Below are positions 33,955 to 43,363 of a DNA stretch of 64,000 bases, one piece after another. This stretch comes from Comamonas testosteroni (GTDB lineage Bacteria > Pseudomonadota > Gammaproteobacteria > Burkholderiales > Burkholderiaceae_C): NCBI RefSeq assembly GCF_030505195.1, contig NZ_CP129672.1, positions 5,676,501 through 5,740,500 of the forward strand. Direction: 5' to 3'. How positions within the stretch are numbered: position 1 is the stretch's first letter; each line of letters opens with the position of its first letter. The notes under the pieces were generated by a model. The model worked only from the letters and a program-made list of their open reading frames with translations. It was not told the DNA's origin and ran no database searches. Both the position numbers and the translations under genes were made by a program.

Positions 33955-34653
33955 TTATTTCGCCATAAGAGCAGGAACGAATCACAGGGATGCACCTCAT
34001 GCATCGCTTAACATGCGTCTTCACGCTTACAGGGTGATGCCAACTCTTGTTCGTCGGAAAAAGCATCCAATATGTCCGCTCATGCCTCGCGAAGATTTCA
34101 CGGATTTCTGCGCGCGGTGAGGCCGGCTGCTTTTGGCCGTGGCATTGTGTTGCCCGTGACGGAAAGACCGATGAAGGTGATCCTGCACTGAGCAGCAGAG
34201 CTTTAATTCGATGCAAAGTTTGCAATGCTTGCGATGAGCTTAGCCATATGTATCGCTCCTCCCGGTGGTTTTGAACTGACTGACCAGAGGCCCCCTTGAG
34301 TGTTTGAAGCATGTGCCGCGCCCGAGACACTTGGGCTTGGCGTGATCGCACCTGTGGGCTCAGTAGATGATCGCCGGTGTAGGCTTGGTGCCGTTCACGC
34401 TGGCCGAAGCGGCTTTACCGAACCTTTCTACTTGTGCGCTGTACTCCTCTGTGCCACAAAGGGTCCGAGCCTTCATATCTGTGCTGAATTTGCTCTGCTC
34501 CAAACAGAAGCGGAGCCAGTTGTAGGCAAGGAAGATACTACTGGCAAGGGCAAAAGTGGACCGCTCCTGCCCTAGCTCACTGCCTACTCTGACTGTACTG
34601 AGTGGCCGACCCCACTCGAACCGAAGCCGGCATCTAAATCTCGATCAATTGAA
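33955..34653. other. Gap with a possible degraded coding remnant
   Basis: No intact gene is supported over about 700 bases. On the minus strand a stop-free frame from 34644 to 34360 (about 94 codons, stop TGA) reads like real protein (FEWGRPLSTVRVGSELGQE, then FLAYNWLRFCLEQ). It has no start codon at its beginning, only an internal Met. It may be the tail of a lost gene. Confidence 0.3.
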
Positions 34654-35223
34654 TTAGATAGCGACTAAATGTTCGTACAAAATGATCGAGCCAATACTGA
34701 TCAGCAGGACACCGCCGATGGCTTCGGCCCAGCGCCCAGCAATATTCCCCAGTACACGCCCGACCATCACGCCCAACGTCACCATTGCGAATGTTGCGAA
34801 GCCGATAGCGAGAGCAACGGTGACGATGCTTACGCCCAGAAAAGCAAGTCCTACGCCCACGGCCATGGCATCAATGCTTGTTGCAAATCCAGTTGCAACA
34901 AATAGCCAGAAGCCATGTCGTGCAGGTTTGCTGGGCTCTTCACCATCAGGCACTTTGATTGCCCCGATCAACATTCTTCCACCTAGCACCAGAAGCAGCA
35001 CAAAGGCGATCCAGTGGTCCCAGGCCTTGACGTAATCTGAAGCCGCATAGCCCAGCGCCCAGCCTACCAAGGGCGTGATGGCTTCGATGACACCGAAGAT
35101 GGCACCAGTCCTCAATGCTTCAGACCAGCGCGGTTTGAGTAGCGCAGAACCTTTGCCGACGGCTGCGGCAAAGGCATCGGTGGACATGGCAAAGGCCAGG
35201 AGCAAGATAGAAGCGGCATTCAT
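34654..35223 (-). CDS. mntP: MntP-type manganese exporter
   Basis: A 189-residue membrane protein with six helices in two related halves, each with the family's acidic motif ([15 protein letters not shown] and [14 protein letters not shown]). MntP exports Mn(II). The start at 35223 follows the riboswitch described next; no strong ribosome site is seen on its own, fitting control of translation by the leader RNA. Confidence 0.92.
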   Translation of the reverse strand: MNAASILLLAFAMSTDAFAAAVGKGSALLKPRWSEALRTGAIFGVIEAITPLVGWALGYAASDYVKAWDHWIAFVLLLVLGGRMLIGAIKVPDGEEPSKPARHGFWLFVATGFATSIDAMAVGVGLAFLGVSIVTVALAIGFATFAMVTLGVMVGRVLGNIAGRWAEAIGGVLLISIGSIILYEHLVAI

Positions 35224-35234
35224 GGGGAATTCAT

Positions 35235-35408
35235 TCTTAACGGTCGGGCATGAGCACAACGGCATCTCACCGCGGCCCGAGCTCGTCGCGATGAAATGCC
35301 GATGATCTCGCCGACCGAAGAACGGATGCATACGCCACAGCAAATTGAATGCCGAGTATGTTGACGCATGCGCTTCCAGGGTGGAAGCAGGCTACTCCCC
35401 AAGGGGTA
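35235..35408 (-). ncRNA. yybP-ykoY manganese riboswitch
   Basis: Read leftward, the leader contains the family's conserved blocks: CCCTTGGGGAGTAGCC (about 35407-35392), then GCGTCAACATACTCGGCATT (about 35370-35351), then GGCGAGATCATCGGC. These form the paired loops of the Mn-sensing aptamer, followed by GC-rich hairpins up to the mntP start. The 3' limit is approximate. It explains why Mn would turn the exporter on. Confidence 0.85.
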
Positions 35409-36000
35409 CTAAAGTTTACAAGCGATCAAAATGCTTGAGGAATATGGCCTTTTTTGAGTTCTGGGCTTTAGAAATGGCTCGCATTTTCAAAGCGCTGGCC
35501 TCTAGCAAGAAAGCTGCGTCGATACCGCCATTAGGGCTGTCCATGCACTCCCCTGTTGATTTCCACTCAAAACTGACCCGCCGGGGATGCGGATGAAATT
35601 TTGGACTACTGAGAGGTAGTTCATGTATTCATACGAAGATCGAATCCGCGCGGTGACGCTCTACATCCAGCTAGGCAAACGAGTCGCGGCAACCATTCAG
35701 CAGTTGGGTTATCCCACCAAGAATTCGCTCAAGGGGTGGTGCCGCGAGTACGAGCAGGACCGGGACTTGAAGACCGCGGTTGTTCGCCCGCCGAAGTTCA
35801 CCACTGAGCAAAAGGCACGGGCCGTCGAACACTATCTGATGCACGGGCGCTGCGCGGCTTTCACCATCAAGGCTCTTGGCTATCCCAGGCGGGCCTCTCT
35901 TCACGCTTGGGTTCAGGAGCTCAATCCCCGAGCTCGGCCACGCGTGCTGGGTGAATCACGCCGGCTTCCGTGGAGGCTCAACTCCTGAGAGGATTGAGTC

Positions 36001-36327
36001 ATGAACACTAAAGCTGCTCGTTTTAGCCCCGAGGTACGTGAACGTGCCGTGCGTTTGGTGCAGGAATGCCAAACAGATTACGCATCGCTGTGGGGTGCGT
36101 GCGAATCGATTGCCCCGAAGGTTGGTTGTTCTGTCAGCACCCTGCATGGTTGGGTGCAACGTAAAGAAATCGATTCTGGACTGCGGCCTGGCTTGGCCAC
36201 AGATGAACGTGAACGGCTCAAGCAGCTTGAACGAGAGAACAAAGAACTGCGTCGAGCCAACGACATCCTGAAGGCTGCGAGCGCTTTTTTTGCGCAGGCG
36301 GAGCTGGACCGTCGCATCAAGAGCTGA
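36001..36327 (+). CDS. IS3-family OrfA (nested IS)
   Basis: A 108-residue HTH_Tnp_1 protein ([22 protein letters not shown]) with a C-terminal leucine zipper ([25 protein letters not shown]). A run of seven T's (36285-36291) inside AGCGCTTTTTTTGCG is the slippery site for -1 frameshifting into OrfB. Confidence 0.92.
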   Translation: MNTKAARFSPEVRERAVRLVQECQTDYASLWGACESIAPKVGCSVSTLHGWVQRKEIDSGLRPGLATDERERLKQLERENKELRRANDILKAASAFFAQAELDRRIKS

Positions 36328-37247
36328 TTGATTTTGTAGACCGGTACCGTCATGCCTACGGGGTCGAGCCAATTTGCAGACTGCTGGAAATTGCCCCGTC
36401 AGGCTACAGGCGCAGGGTTCAGCAAAGAAACTGCCCGTGGCTGCGCTGCAAGCGCAGCCAATCAGACGAGGAATATTGCACCCATATCCAACGCGTGTGG
36501 CATGCGAACTGGCAGGTCTACGGGGCGGTCAAAGTTTGGAAGCAGATGCATCGAGAGGGCTTGCCGATTGCCCGCTGCACCGTGCAACGTCTGATGCGCA
36601 AACTTGGATTAGAAGGCGCAAGGCGTGGCAAGAAAGTGCGCACGACACGTCCTGATGGAGCAAGGCCATGCCCACTCGACCTAGTCAATCGCCAGTTCAC
36701 AGCCCAGCGTCCAGACCAGCTTTGGGTTGCAGACTTCACCTATGTATCGACCTGGCAAGGGCAGATGTTTGTGGCTTTTGTGATTGATGTGTATGCCCGG
36801 TGCATTGTGGGCTGGCGTGTCAGCAGCCACATGCGTACAGACTTTGTGGTGGATGCCTTGGAGCAGGCGTTGTATGCACGACAACCTACGAGCGAAACAG
36901 AATTGATTCATCACTCCGACAGGGGCAGTCAATACGTTTCGATTCGCTACACCGAGCGCCTGGAGGAAGCTGGCCTGATGCCTTCAGTAGGCAGCACCGG
37001 CGACTCCTACGACAACGCCTTGGCCGAAAGCATCAACGGCTTGTACAAAACGGAGCTCATCTACAAGCGAGGGCCGTGGAGAACCAGGGAGTCACTGGAA
37101 CTGGCGACGCTGCAATGGGTGCATTGGTTTAACCACGAGCGCCTGCTGGAGACCATAGGCCATATCCCGCCGGCAGAAGCTGAGGCAAACTATTGGCGGC
37201 AAGTTGCCAAACCCGTGCAGGCTAACGCCTGCACTTCAACAAGCTAG
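36291..37247 (+). CDS. IS3-family OrfB (nested IS), made by -1 frameshift
   Basis: After a -1 slip at the T7 run the frame reads [20 protein letters not shown] and continues to the stop at 37247. The DDE triad lies in [16 protein letters not shown] and [10 protein letters not shown]. An internal ATG exists at 36495, but it would omit the HTH_21 start. It appears intact. Confidence 0.88.
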   Translation, partial: CAGGAGPSHQELIDFVDRYRHAYGVEPICRLLEIAPSGYRRRVQQRNCPWLRCKRSQSDEEYCTHIQRVWHANWQVYGAVKVWKQMHREGLPIARCTVQRLMRKLGLEGARRGKKVRTTRPDGARPCPLDLVNRQFTAQRPDQLWVADFTYVSTWQGQMFVAFVIDVYARCIVGWRVSSHMRTDFVVDALEQALYARQPTSETELIHHSDRGSQYVSIRYTERLEEAGLMPSVGSTGDSYDNALAESINGLYKTELIYKRGPWRTRESLELATLQWVHWFNHERLLETIGHIPPAEAEANYWRQVAKPVQANACTSTS

Positions 37248-39128
37248 TCTCCACCAAACCCGGTGTGATTCAGGGAGCATCTTCAAACGAGCAAAAGCAC
37301 GCTGCGGTGCTTGCGCTGTGCATGCGTCAAGGAAGCGCTCAAGCCATCGCTGACAACGTTGGTGTGTGTCGAGAGACGCTGTACAACTGGCGCAATGAAC
37401 TATTGGGGCCAGAGGCTCTCGCATCGATGAAGCGCTTCAATGATTCTTCAACGGGTTCGGAGCTGTCCCAGTTGGAGCAGCAACTCCAGACGCTACGCCG
37501 TGAAGTGAGACGGTTGCAGTTGGAGCAGGAGTTATTGAAGAAGGCGAATGAGCTCCTAAAAAAGGAACAGGGCATCATCCTTCATCTCCTGAGCAATCGG
37601 GAGAAGACACTCCTGGTTGATGCCCTGCGCCATGCGTACTCGCTTGCCGAGTTGCTTGCCTCGCTAGTCCTGGCTCGCAGCTCGTACTTTTACCATCGAG
37701 CTCGGCTCAACGCTGGCGAGAAGTATGTCTCGGTGCGCCGAACGATCACCGACATCTTCGAGCGCAACCATAGCTGCTATGGCTACCGTCGCATCCAGGC
37801 CTCACTGGTCAGGCAATGTGTGTGGATCTCGGAGAAGGTGGTCCGGCGCCTGATGAAGCAGGAAGGGCTAGTAGCTGCTGTACCCAAACGACGCCGCTAC
37901 GGTTCCTACTTGGGAGAGATCAGCCCGGCCCCTGAGAACTTGCTGAACCGTAACTTCAATGCCACTGCGCCTAACCAGAAGTGGCTGACCGACATCTCGG
38001 AGTTCCAACTGCCCGCCGGCAAAGTCTACCTCTCGCCCATGATCGATTGCTTCGATGGAATGGTGGTGAGCTGGTCTATCGGAACACGCCCCGACGCTGA
38101 ACTGGTCAACACGATGCTGGATGCCGCGATCGCCAAGCTCAATGACAGCGAAGTGCAACCTATGGTTCACTCCGACCGTGGTGCTCACTATCGCTGGCCA
38201 GGATGGTTGTCACGCATCGCTGATGCCAAGTTAGTGCGTTCGATGTCACGCAAGGGCTACTCACCGGACAATGCGGCCTGTGAAGGTTTCTTCGGGCGGC
38301 TCAAAAACGAACTGTTCTATGCCCGCGACTGGCAAAACACGAGCATTGAGCAGTTCACACAAGTTCTGGACGCATACATCCGTTGGTACAACGAGCAACG
38401 GATCAAGATCTCGTTGGGGGCACGAAGCCCTGTCGAGTACCGCAGGGCCCTCGGGATCGCTGCATAACCCGTCCAAGATTTATGCCGCATCCCCCTCAGG
38501 TCGATCCAAGTTGGAATCTCACGACTGAGATTCAAAGATGTGTGGCGTTGCCTTAGGTGAGGCAGGTAATGAAATCCCAATTTTGGTGATCCCGCTTGAG
38601 GATGTCGCGAAAACGGTACCGCCGTGCATCCGCGCTATAGCTGCAACGATGGCCAGTCCTAAGCCGTGATTGAGATTTGCATGTGCGCGGGACGCATCAG
38701 CACGATAGAACCGATCAAACAGGCGTGGCAAATGGATAGGATCAATCTCCGCTCCTCGGTTGATCACCGCGATACCGACGTTCTCACGATTGCCATCTGG
38801 AGTCTCCACTACGCTTTGGGAAATCTCGATAGTGATCGTCGATCCGGGTTCTGCATAGCGTGAAGCGTTGCCTAAAAGATTGGATAGTGCACGACGAACC
38901 AAACGTGCATCCACAGCAACACTTGCATCTCCATCGATTTGAACTTGAAGGTGCGCTTCTTGAAGCACTGCCTCATGGAATTCGGCCACTTCTGAGGCAA
39001 GTTCTGCAAGACTCACTTTGGCGGATCGCCGCGCCTCAGTACCGCGGTCTGCTTGTGACAGAAACAGCATAGAAGTGGTCCCGGTCGTTTGAACAATTGA
39101 GTCCAGTTGCTAAGCGAGATCACCGGGG

Positions 39129-39962
39129 TTATGCCGCCTGCATTTGTGCAAACGGCAATGCTGCAAAGTACGCTTCATCAGGGGTAGCTTGGCTGTGTGC
39201 CTGATGGGGGCGTTGTGAATTGTAGAACTGCAAGTATTGTGCAATCCCACAGCGTGCGGCACGCACGCTGTCATAGGCTTTGAGATAGATTTCCTCGTAC
39301 TTGATGGAGCGCCACAGGCGCTCCACGAAGACGTTGTCACGCCATGCCCCTTTGCCATCCATAGAGATGCGAATACCGTGGCGTTTGAGCTGTGCGGTGA
39401 AGGCTTCGCTGGTGAATTGGCTGCCCTGATCGGTGTTGAAGATGGCAGGCGTTCCCCAGCGGGCAATAGCCTCTTGCACGGCATCCACGCAAAACTGCAC
39501 GTCCATCGTATTGGACAGTCGCCAAGCCAAGACCTTGCGGCTGTACCAGTCCACCACAGCGCAAAGGTACAGCCACCCTTTGTGCATTCGCACATAGGTG
39601 ATGTCCATGGCCCAAACTTGGTTGGCATACGTCACGGACTTATTCCTCAACAGGTACGGGTAGATCTTGTGCTGCGGATGACGAGCACTGGTACGAGGTT
39701 GGCAGTACAGCGCCGTGATGCACATGCGCTTCATCAGCGTGCGCACATGCCTGCGGCCTACGCAATGCCCTTGGCGCTGCAACAACCCACGCAGCATGCG
39801 TGAGCCCGCAAATGGGTGGGCTACATGTAACGCATCCAAGGTGTGGGCCAACGAAACTTGCTCACTGTTTGGTGACTTGCGGCGGTAATAAATAGAGCCA
39901 CGACTGATTTGCATAAGTTGGGCTTGGCGAGCCAGCGACAAGCTATGACCGCGGTCAATCAT
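39129..39962 (-). CDS. IS3-family OrfB (kinase IS)
   Basis: A 277-residue transposase with a DDE domain: AMDITYVRM, FNTDQGSQF, VFVERLWRSIKYEE. It overlaps OrfA by ATGA. Intact, so the IS may still be active and excision could in principle restore the kinase. Confidence 0.93.
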   Translation of the reverse strand: MIDRGHSLSLARQAQLMQISRGSIYYRRKSPNSEQVSLAHTLDALHVAHPFAGSRMLRGLLQRQGHCVGRRHVRTLMKRMCITALYCQPRTSARHPQHKIYPYLLRNKSVTYANQVWAMDITYVRMHKGWLYLCAVVDWYSRKVLAWRLSNTMDVQFCVDAVQEAIARWGTPAIFNTDQGSQFTSEAFTAQLKRHGIRISMDGKGAWRDNVFVERLWRSIKYEEIYLKAYDSVRAARCGIAQYLQFYNSQRPHQAHSQATPDEAYFAALPFAQMQAA

Positions 39963-40264
39963 CGACCTACGCTGAGCAATCCCGCTTTGCTCAGCGCACC
40001 TTGCAAAAAATCCTTCTCTAAGGTCAGTTGACCAATCTTGGCGTGAAGCTCTTTAAGGTCGACCGCAGGGGTTGTGGGCGCAGGAGCTGCGCCAAACACG
40101 TCAGCAGCCCGCTCCAGCAGCATGCGTTTCCAATCTGCAATCTGGCTGGGGTGAACTTCATATTGCTGAGCCAGCTCAGCAACCGTGCGCTCTCCGCGCA
40201 CGGCTTCTAGTGCCACCTTCGCTTTAAATACGGGGCTGTGCTTGCGTCGGGATTTGATGGTCAT
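39959..40264 (-). CDS. IS3-family OrfA (kinase IS)
   Basis: A 101-residue HTH_Tnp_1 protein (HSPVFKAKVALEAVRGERTVAELAQQYEVH) with a C-terminal coil (LKELHAKIGQLTLEKDFLQGAL). GGAGAG precedes the ATG. Confidence 0.92.
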   Translation of the reverse strand: MTIKSRRKHSPVFKAKVALEAVRGERTVAELAQQYEVHPSQIADWKRMLLERAADVFGAAPAPTTPAVDLKELHAKIGQLTLEKDFLQGALSKAGLLSVGR

Positions 40265-41195
40265 AGATCTCTCCAGGTTCGGCCTGTTGTCAGGTCATTT
40301 TTACGGGGAAAGATCTCGCTTAGCTAGCTGTTCAAAAAACTGGAACCACTTCTCATGTCTGCCACGATTCCCGCCATGCGCTGAAGATCTTCTAGGTTTG
40401 AGGCCAAGATATCCTGTAGTTCAACGGCACTACGCGGTTTACGAATCGCTAACTCACAACTACTGATCAAGGTGGTCAACGGTGTGTTTAGCTCGTGCGC
40501 CACATCAGCATTGAACGCCTCCATTTGTTGATAGGCGATGGCCAGTCGGTCAAGCAATGCATTGAACTGTGCGATCAATGGTCTTAATTCTTGAGGTTGA
40601 TGGCTATCATCTAAACGGCGATACAAGTCTTGCGCAGAGAGGCTTCGCGTTTGATCCACCAGTAGGCGTAAAGGCTTGAGCCCTATGCGAACAAGCCATG
40701 TGCTCGCGAATGAGACCAGCAATGCACCTGCCACGGCGGCGATGGCCAGGGTCCAGGCAAGACGATTAAGCAGTCGGTCATCTGGTCTACGGTCTAGCAA
40801 CAGGACCGCTTGCATTGGCTGCAGGCCGTCGTTAACTGTCGGAACTTCCACTGAAAATTTGCGAACTGCAACCCGGTCGTCATCTTCAGGTTGGCGCAAA
40901 AGTTCAAATGCGCTTTTACCGGAGGTTGGCACCAGGCGTAAAGACAGTTCGTCATGCCCCGTGACGAAGTCGTTAAGCATGTGGTTCAAGGCCTCCGGGG
41001 AGTGAACCCCTCGGCTCTCGCTTAACAGGTGCTCGATTGCTGTTTTCTTGTGATCTAAGGTGTCTTGCTGACGTTCCGACAGCGTGACGGAGATCACGAA
41101 ATAGACAGCTATGCATACAAAACCGAGGCCAACAATGGTTTGCAGTGCTAAGGCGCGGGCTAAACGTCGAGCTAAATGTGGTGCAGCGGTCTTGC

Positions 41196-41888
41196 TCATG
41201 TTGTGCGAGATTCGAGCACATAGCCCATGCCACGGACGGTGTGGAGGAGATGTTGCTCAAAAGGCTGATCAAGCTTTAGCCGCAGGCGTCGGATAGCGAC
41301 CTCTACCACGTTGGTCTCACTGTCGAAATTCATATCCCAAACCTGAGATGCCAACTCTGTTCGTGTTAACACTTCCCCTTGGCGGCGTAATAGAAGGCTA
41401 AGCAAATTGAACTCTTTGGCCGTGAGCTCGATTCTCTGGCCCGCCCGCGTGGCCCTACGACGAATTAGGTCTAACTCTAAGTCAGCTAAGCGCAGAGTCG
41501 TCGCTTCGGGGGCGGCTTGGGCAACGCTGGGGCCACTGCGCCGTAATAGAGCATGCAGGCGTGCGACCAGTTCAGAAAATGCAAATGGCTTAACGAGATA
41601 GTCATCGGCGCCACACTGCAGTCCCTTGACGCGATCCTCAACCTGGCCACGGGCAGTCAACATCAGTACAGGTGTTTGTTTCGTTTGCCTCAGCGCAGCT
41701 AGCACGGCTAGGCCATCGATGCCCGGAAGCATGCCGTCAAGCACGATCAGGTCATAGTCCATTTCACTGGCCAGGTGCAGACCGTCAATACCGTTATGGG
41801 CGACATCCACAGTGAAGCCCTCCTCCGCCAGACCCTTGTTTAGGTAATCGGCGAGCTTGATCTCATCTTCTACAACCAGGATTTTCAT
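41196..41888 (-). CDS. OmpR/PhoB-type response regulator (CzcR/CopR/IrlR-like)
   Basis: A 230-residue regulator with a receiver domain having acidic pocket EDE, phosphoacceptor Asp51 ([11 protein letters not shown]) and Lys in YLVKPF, and a C-terminal winged helix ([22 protein letters not shown] to VRGMGYVLE). It overlaps the kinase start by ATGA. It is divergent from czcCBA with a 16-bp palindrome between them, so it likely activates the pump. It remains intact although its kinase is broken. Confidence 0.92.
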   Translation of the reverse strand: MKILVVEDEIKLADYLNKGLAEEGFTVDVAHNGIDGLHLASEMDYDLIVLDGMLPGIDGLAVLAALRQTKQTPVLMLTARGQVEDRVKGLQCGADDYLVKPFAFSELVARLHALLRRSGPSVAQAAPEATTLRLADLELDLIRRRATRAGQRIELTAKEFNLLSLLLRRQGEVLTRTELASQVWDMNFDSETNVVEVAIRRLRLKLDQPFEQHLLHTVRGMGYVLESRTT

Positions 41889-41924
41889 GCTGACTATTCT
41901 GAGATAGGCGCACGCATTTTGAAA

Positions 41925-41940
41925 ATGACAAATTTGTCAT
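41925..41940. promoter_or_regulatory. 16-bp palindrome between regulator and czc operon
   Basis: ATGACAAATTTGTCAT, a perfect palindrome containing TGACAA-N2-TTGTCA. The same 14-base box recurs at 47977-47990. It is probably the response regulator's site in the divergent promoter region. Confidence 0.75.
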
Positions 41941-42063
41941 CTGGCTGTCAGGATGGTGAGGGGAGCACTTTATTAGAGTGGCAGCGCCCACCCGCTTTCT
42001 ATTCCTCACCTGGGCAATGTAACGCCCGGCTGACTTTGGATTGCACGGGTAGGAGTTTTAACA

Positions 42064-43341
42064 ATGATTTCTTCGTCGTCTCATCGCGCTGGCCGAGCAG
42101 CTAGTGCGTTGCGTCATGCGTTGTTGTTCACCAGTTTGGCTTTAACTGGCGTGACAGGCATAGCGCAGGACAATCCTGCCAATAAGGCGTCTCTGGCACC
42201 ACTGACTCTGGACACTGCAGTAGCACGCGCTATCGACCAACACCCTCGTTTACGAGCTGCCCAGCGCGGTCTTGAGGCAAGCGATGGAGCCGTTCTGCAA
42301 AGTAAGGCGAGGCCTAACCCTGCGCTCTCGTATTCACAAGAAGATACGAGCAGAGATAAACGTACCACGACGGTTCAATGGACCCAAATGCTGGAAATCG
42401 GTGGCAAGCGCGATGCGCGCATGCGTGCTGCAGCACGTGGCCGAGATGTGGCTGAGGCGGAGCTGGATGCCGCCAAAGCTAATCTTGTCGCAGATGTCCG
42501 ACTCGCATTCTTCGGGTTGTTAGTCGCACAGCAGCGTGAAGTCCTCGCAGGACAAACTCTTGACATCGCTCGAAGCGCGCGTGAGGCTGCATCGAAGCGT
42601 GTAGCAGCGGGCAAGGCAGCGCCCCTAGAGGCCAACCGGGCCAGTGTCGCTGAGTCCAGTGCAGAGCTGGAGCAAGCCCAAGCTCAGGCCGCAAAACGAG
42701 TGGCTCGTCAACAATTACAGGCCCTTATAGGAGAGGGAGGCCCTGTATTTGGTGATGCGCAAGGCAAACTTGACGCGTTGCCTACTGTTCCGGAAATTGG
42801 GGTTCTTCAAAGCCGCTTGGAGCAGTCGCCTTCCATTCAGCAAGCTCGCTTCACTGTTGAACAGAGCCGGGCGACCGCAGATCTGGAGCGCGCAAAGCGA
42901 ATTCCTGACCCAACGGTGAGTCTAGGTATGAAGCGCGCTCAAGAGACCGGCAATCAACTCGTAGTCGGCGTCTCCATTCCTTTGCCTGTGCTCGATACCA
43001 ATCGAGGAAATCAGTTGCAAGCCCTCCGCCTGGCTGACCAAGCTGAAGAGCGCTTGCTAGCTACCCGGTTGGAACTTCAGTCTCAACTTTATGCGGCGCG
43101 AGAGACGCTAGAGGCAAGTCGTAAACAAGCTATCCAACTGTCTGAACGCGTGCTGCCGACTGCACAAGTCGCCTATGAGGCGGCAAGCAAAGGATTTGCG
43201 CTAGGGAAATTCGGCTATCTGGACGTACTTGACGCGCAACGCTCTTTGTTTGATGTACGTAGTCAATACCTGGACCAGTTAATGGCCACACATCGTGCTT
43301 CGGCCGATATCGAACGCTTGTTGGGCACAACAGACGAGTAA
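42064..43341 (+). CDS. czcC: CzcC-like outer-membrane efflux protein
   Basis: A 425-residue TolC-family protein with a signal peptide. Two repeats of long coiled-coil helices (for example ASKRVAAGKAAPLEANRASVAESSAELEQ) form the periplasmic tunnel. TAGGAG precedes the ATG. It is the first gene of a three-gene RND pump operon and provides the exit channel. Confidence 0.88.
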   Translation: MISSSSHRAGRAASALRHALLFTSLALTGVTGIAQDNPANKASLAPLTLDTAVARAIDQHPRLRAAQRGLEASDGAVLQSKARPNPALSYSQEDTSRDKRTTTVQWTQMLEIGGKRDARMRAAARGRDVAEAELDAAKANLVADVRLAFFGLLVAQQREVLAGQTLDIARSAREAASKRVAAGKAAPLEANRASVAESSAELEQAQAQAAKRVARQQLQALIGEGGPVFGDAQGKLDALPTVPEIGVLQSRLEQSPSIQQARFTVEQSRATADLERAKRIPDPTVSLGMKRAQETGNQLVVGVSIPLPVLDTNRGNQLQALRLADQAEERLLATRLELQSQLYAARETLEASRKQAIQLSERVLPTAQVAYEAASKGFALGKFGYLDVLDAQRSLFDVRSQYLDQLMATHRASADIERLLGTTDE

Positions 43342-43363
43342 GTTTTTTGCACAGATCATCAAC

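Larger units (their letters stand above)
35952..37272 (+). mobile_element. Nested IS3-family element with GGG target duplication
   Basis: A 1,321-bp element. The ends are TGAATCACGCCGG (left) and TGAATCACACCGG (right, read inward), continuing to GTGGAG-CT on both. The flanks carry GGG at 35949-35951 and 37273-37275, a 3-base target duplication as expected for IS3. It inserted into the ISA transposase. Confidence 0.93.
35623..38467 (+). pseudogene. ISA transposase split by nested IS
   Basis: The N-terminal part (MYSYEDRIRAVTLYIQLGKR to RPRVLG) ends at 35951. The frame resumes after the nested IS at 37276 (ASSNEQKHAAVLALC) and runs to the stop at 38467. Removing the insert and one GGG copy restores a single frame of about 506 residues. 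It has two N-terminal helix-turn-helix repeats, a coiled coil, and a DDE domain with LTDISEF, HSDRGAHY and ACEGFFGRLK. Confidence 0.85.
35554..38521 (+). mobile_element. ISA copy 2, interrupted by a nested IS
   Basis: An IS3-family-like element. The left end is TGTTGATTTCCAC and the right end, read inward, is TGAGATTCCAAC; both share GGGGATGCGG and a TTGGAC block further in. Without the 1,321-bp insert plus one target copy it is about 1.64 kb. Its right edge meets the last codons of the sensor-kinase fragment. Confidence 0.82.
39071..40353 (-). mobile_element. IS3-family element in the sensor kinase, ATG target duplication
   Basis: 1,283 bp. The ends AGAAGTGGTTCCAG and AGAAGTGGTCCCGG (read inward) match. 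CAT (ATG on the gene strand) flanks both sides at 39068-39070 and 40354-40356, a 3-base target duplication. Confidence 0.92.
38519..41199 (-). pseudogene. Heavy-metal-type sensor histidine kinase split by IS
   Basis: The N-terminal piece (41199 to 40354) has two transmembrane helices, a HAMP region (LVRIGLKPLRLLVDQTRSLSAQDL) and the phosphoacceptor His in ADVAHELNTPLTTL. The C-terminal piece (39070 to 38519) has the ATP-binding domain (ALSNLLGNASRYA, FDRFYRAD, HGLGLAIV). Removing the IS and one ATG copy joins GIVADM to LFLSQADRG in frame. It was a CzcS/CopS/IrlS-like kinase of about 465 residues and is now broken. The ATPase half ends right at the ISA edge. Confidence 0.92.

Noticed and set aside
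34300..34575. Plus-strand open frame of 91 codons in the gap before mntP
   Set aside because: No ribosome site or recognisable features; the opposite strand reads more like real protein.
35345..35596. Plus-strand open frame of 83 codons over the mntP leader
   Set aside because: It lies antisense to the conserved riboswitch blocks and runs into the IS end.
22263..38521. A functional composite transposon bounded by ISA copies 1 and 2
   Set aside because: Copy 1 lacks its right end and transposase domain, copy 2 is interrupted, both are in the same orientation, and no target duplication around the whole segment was found.
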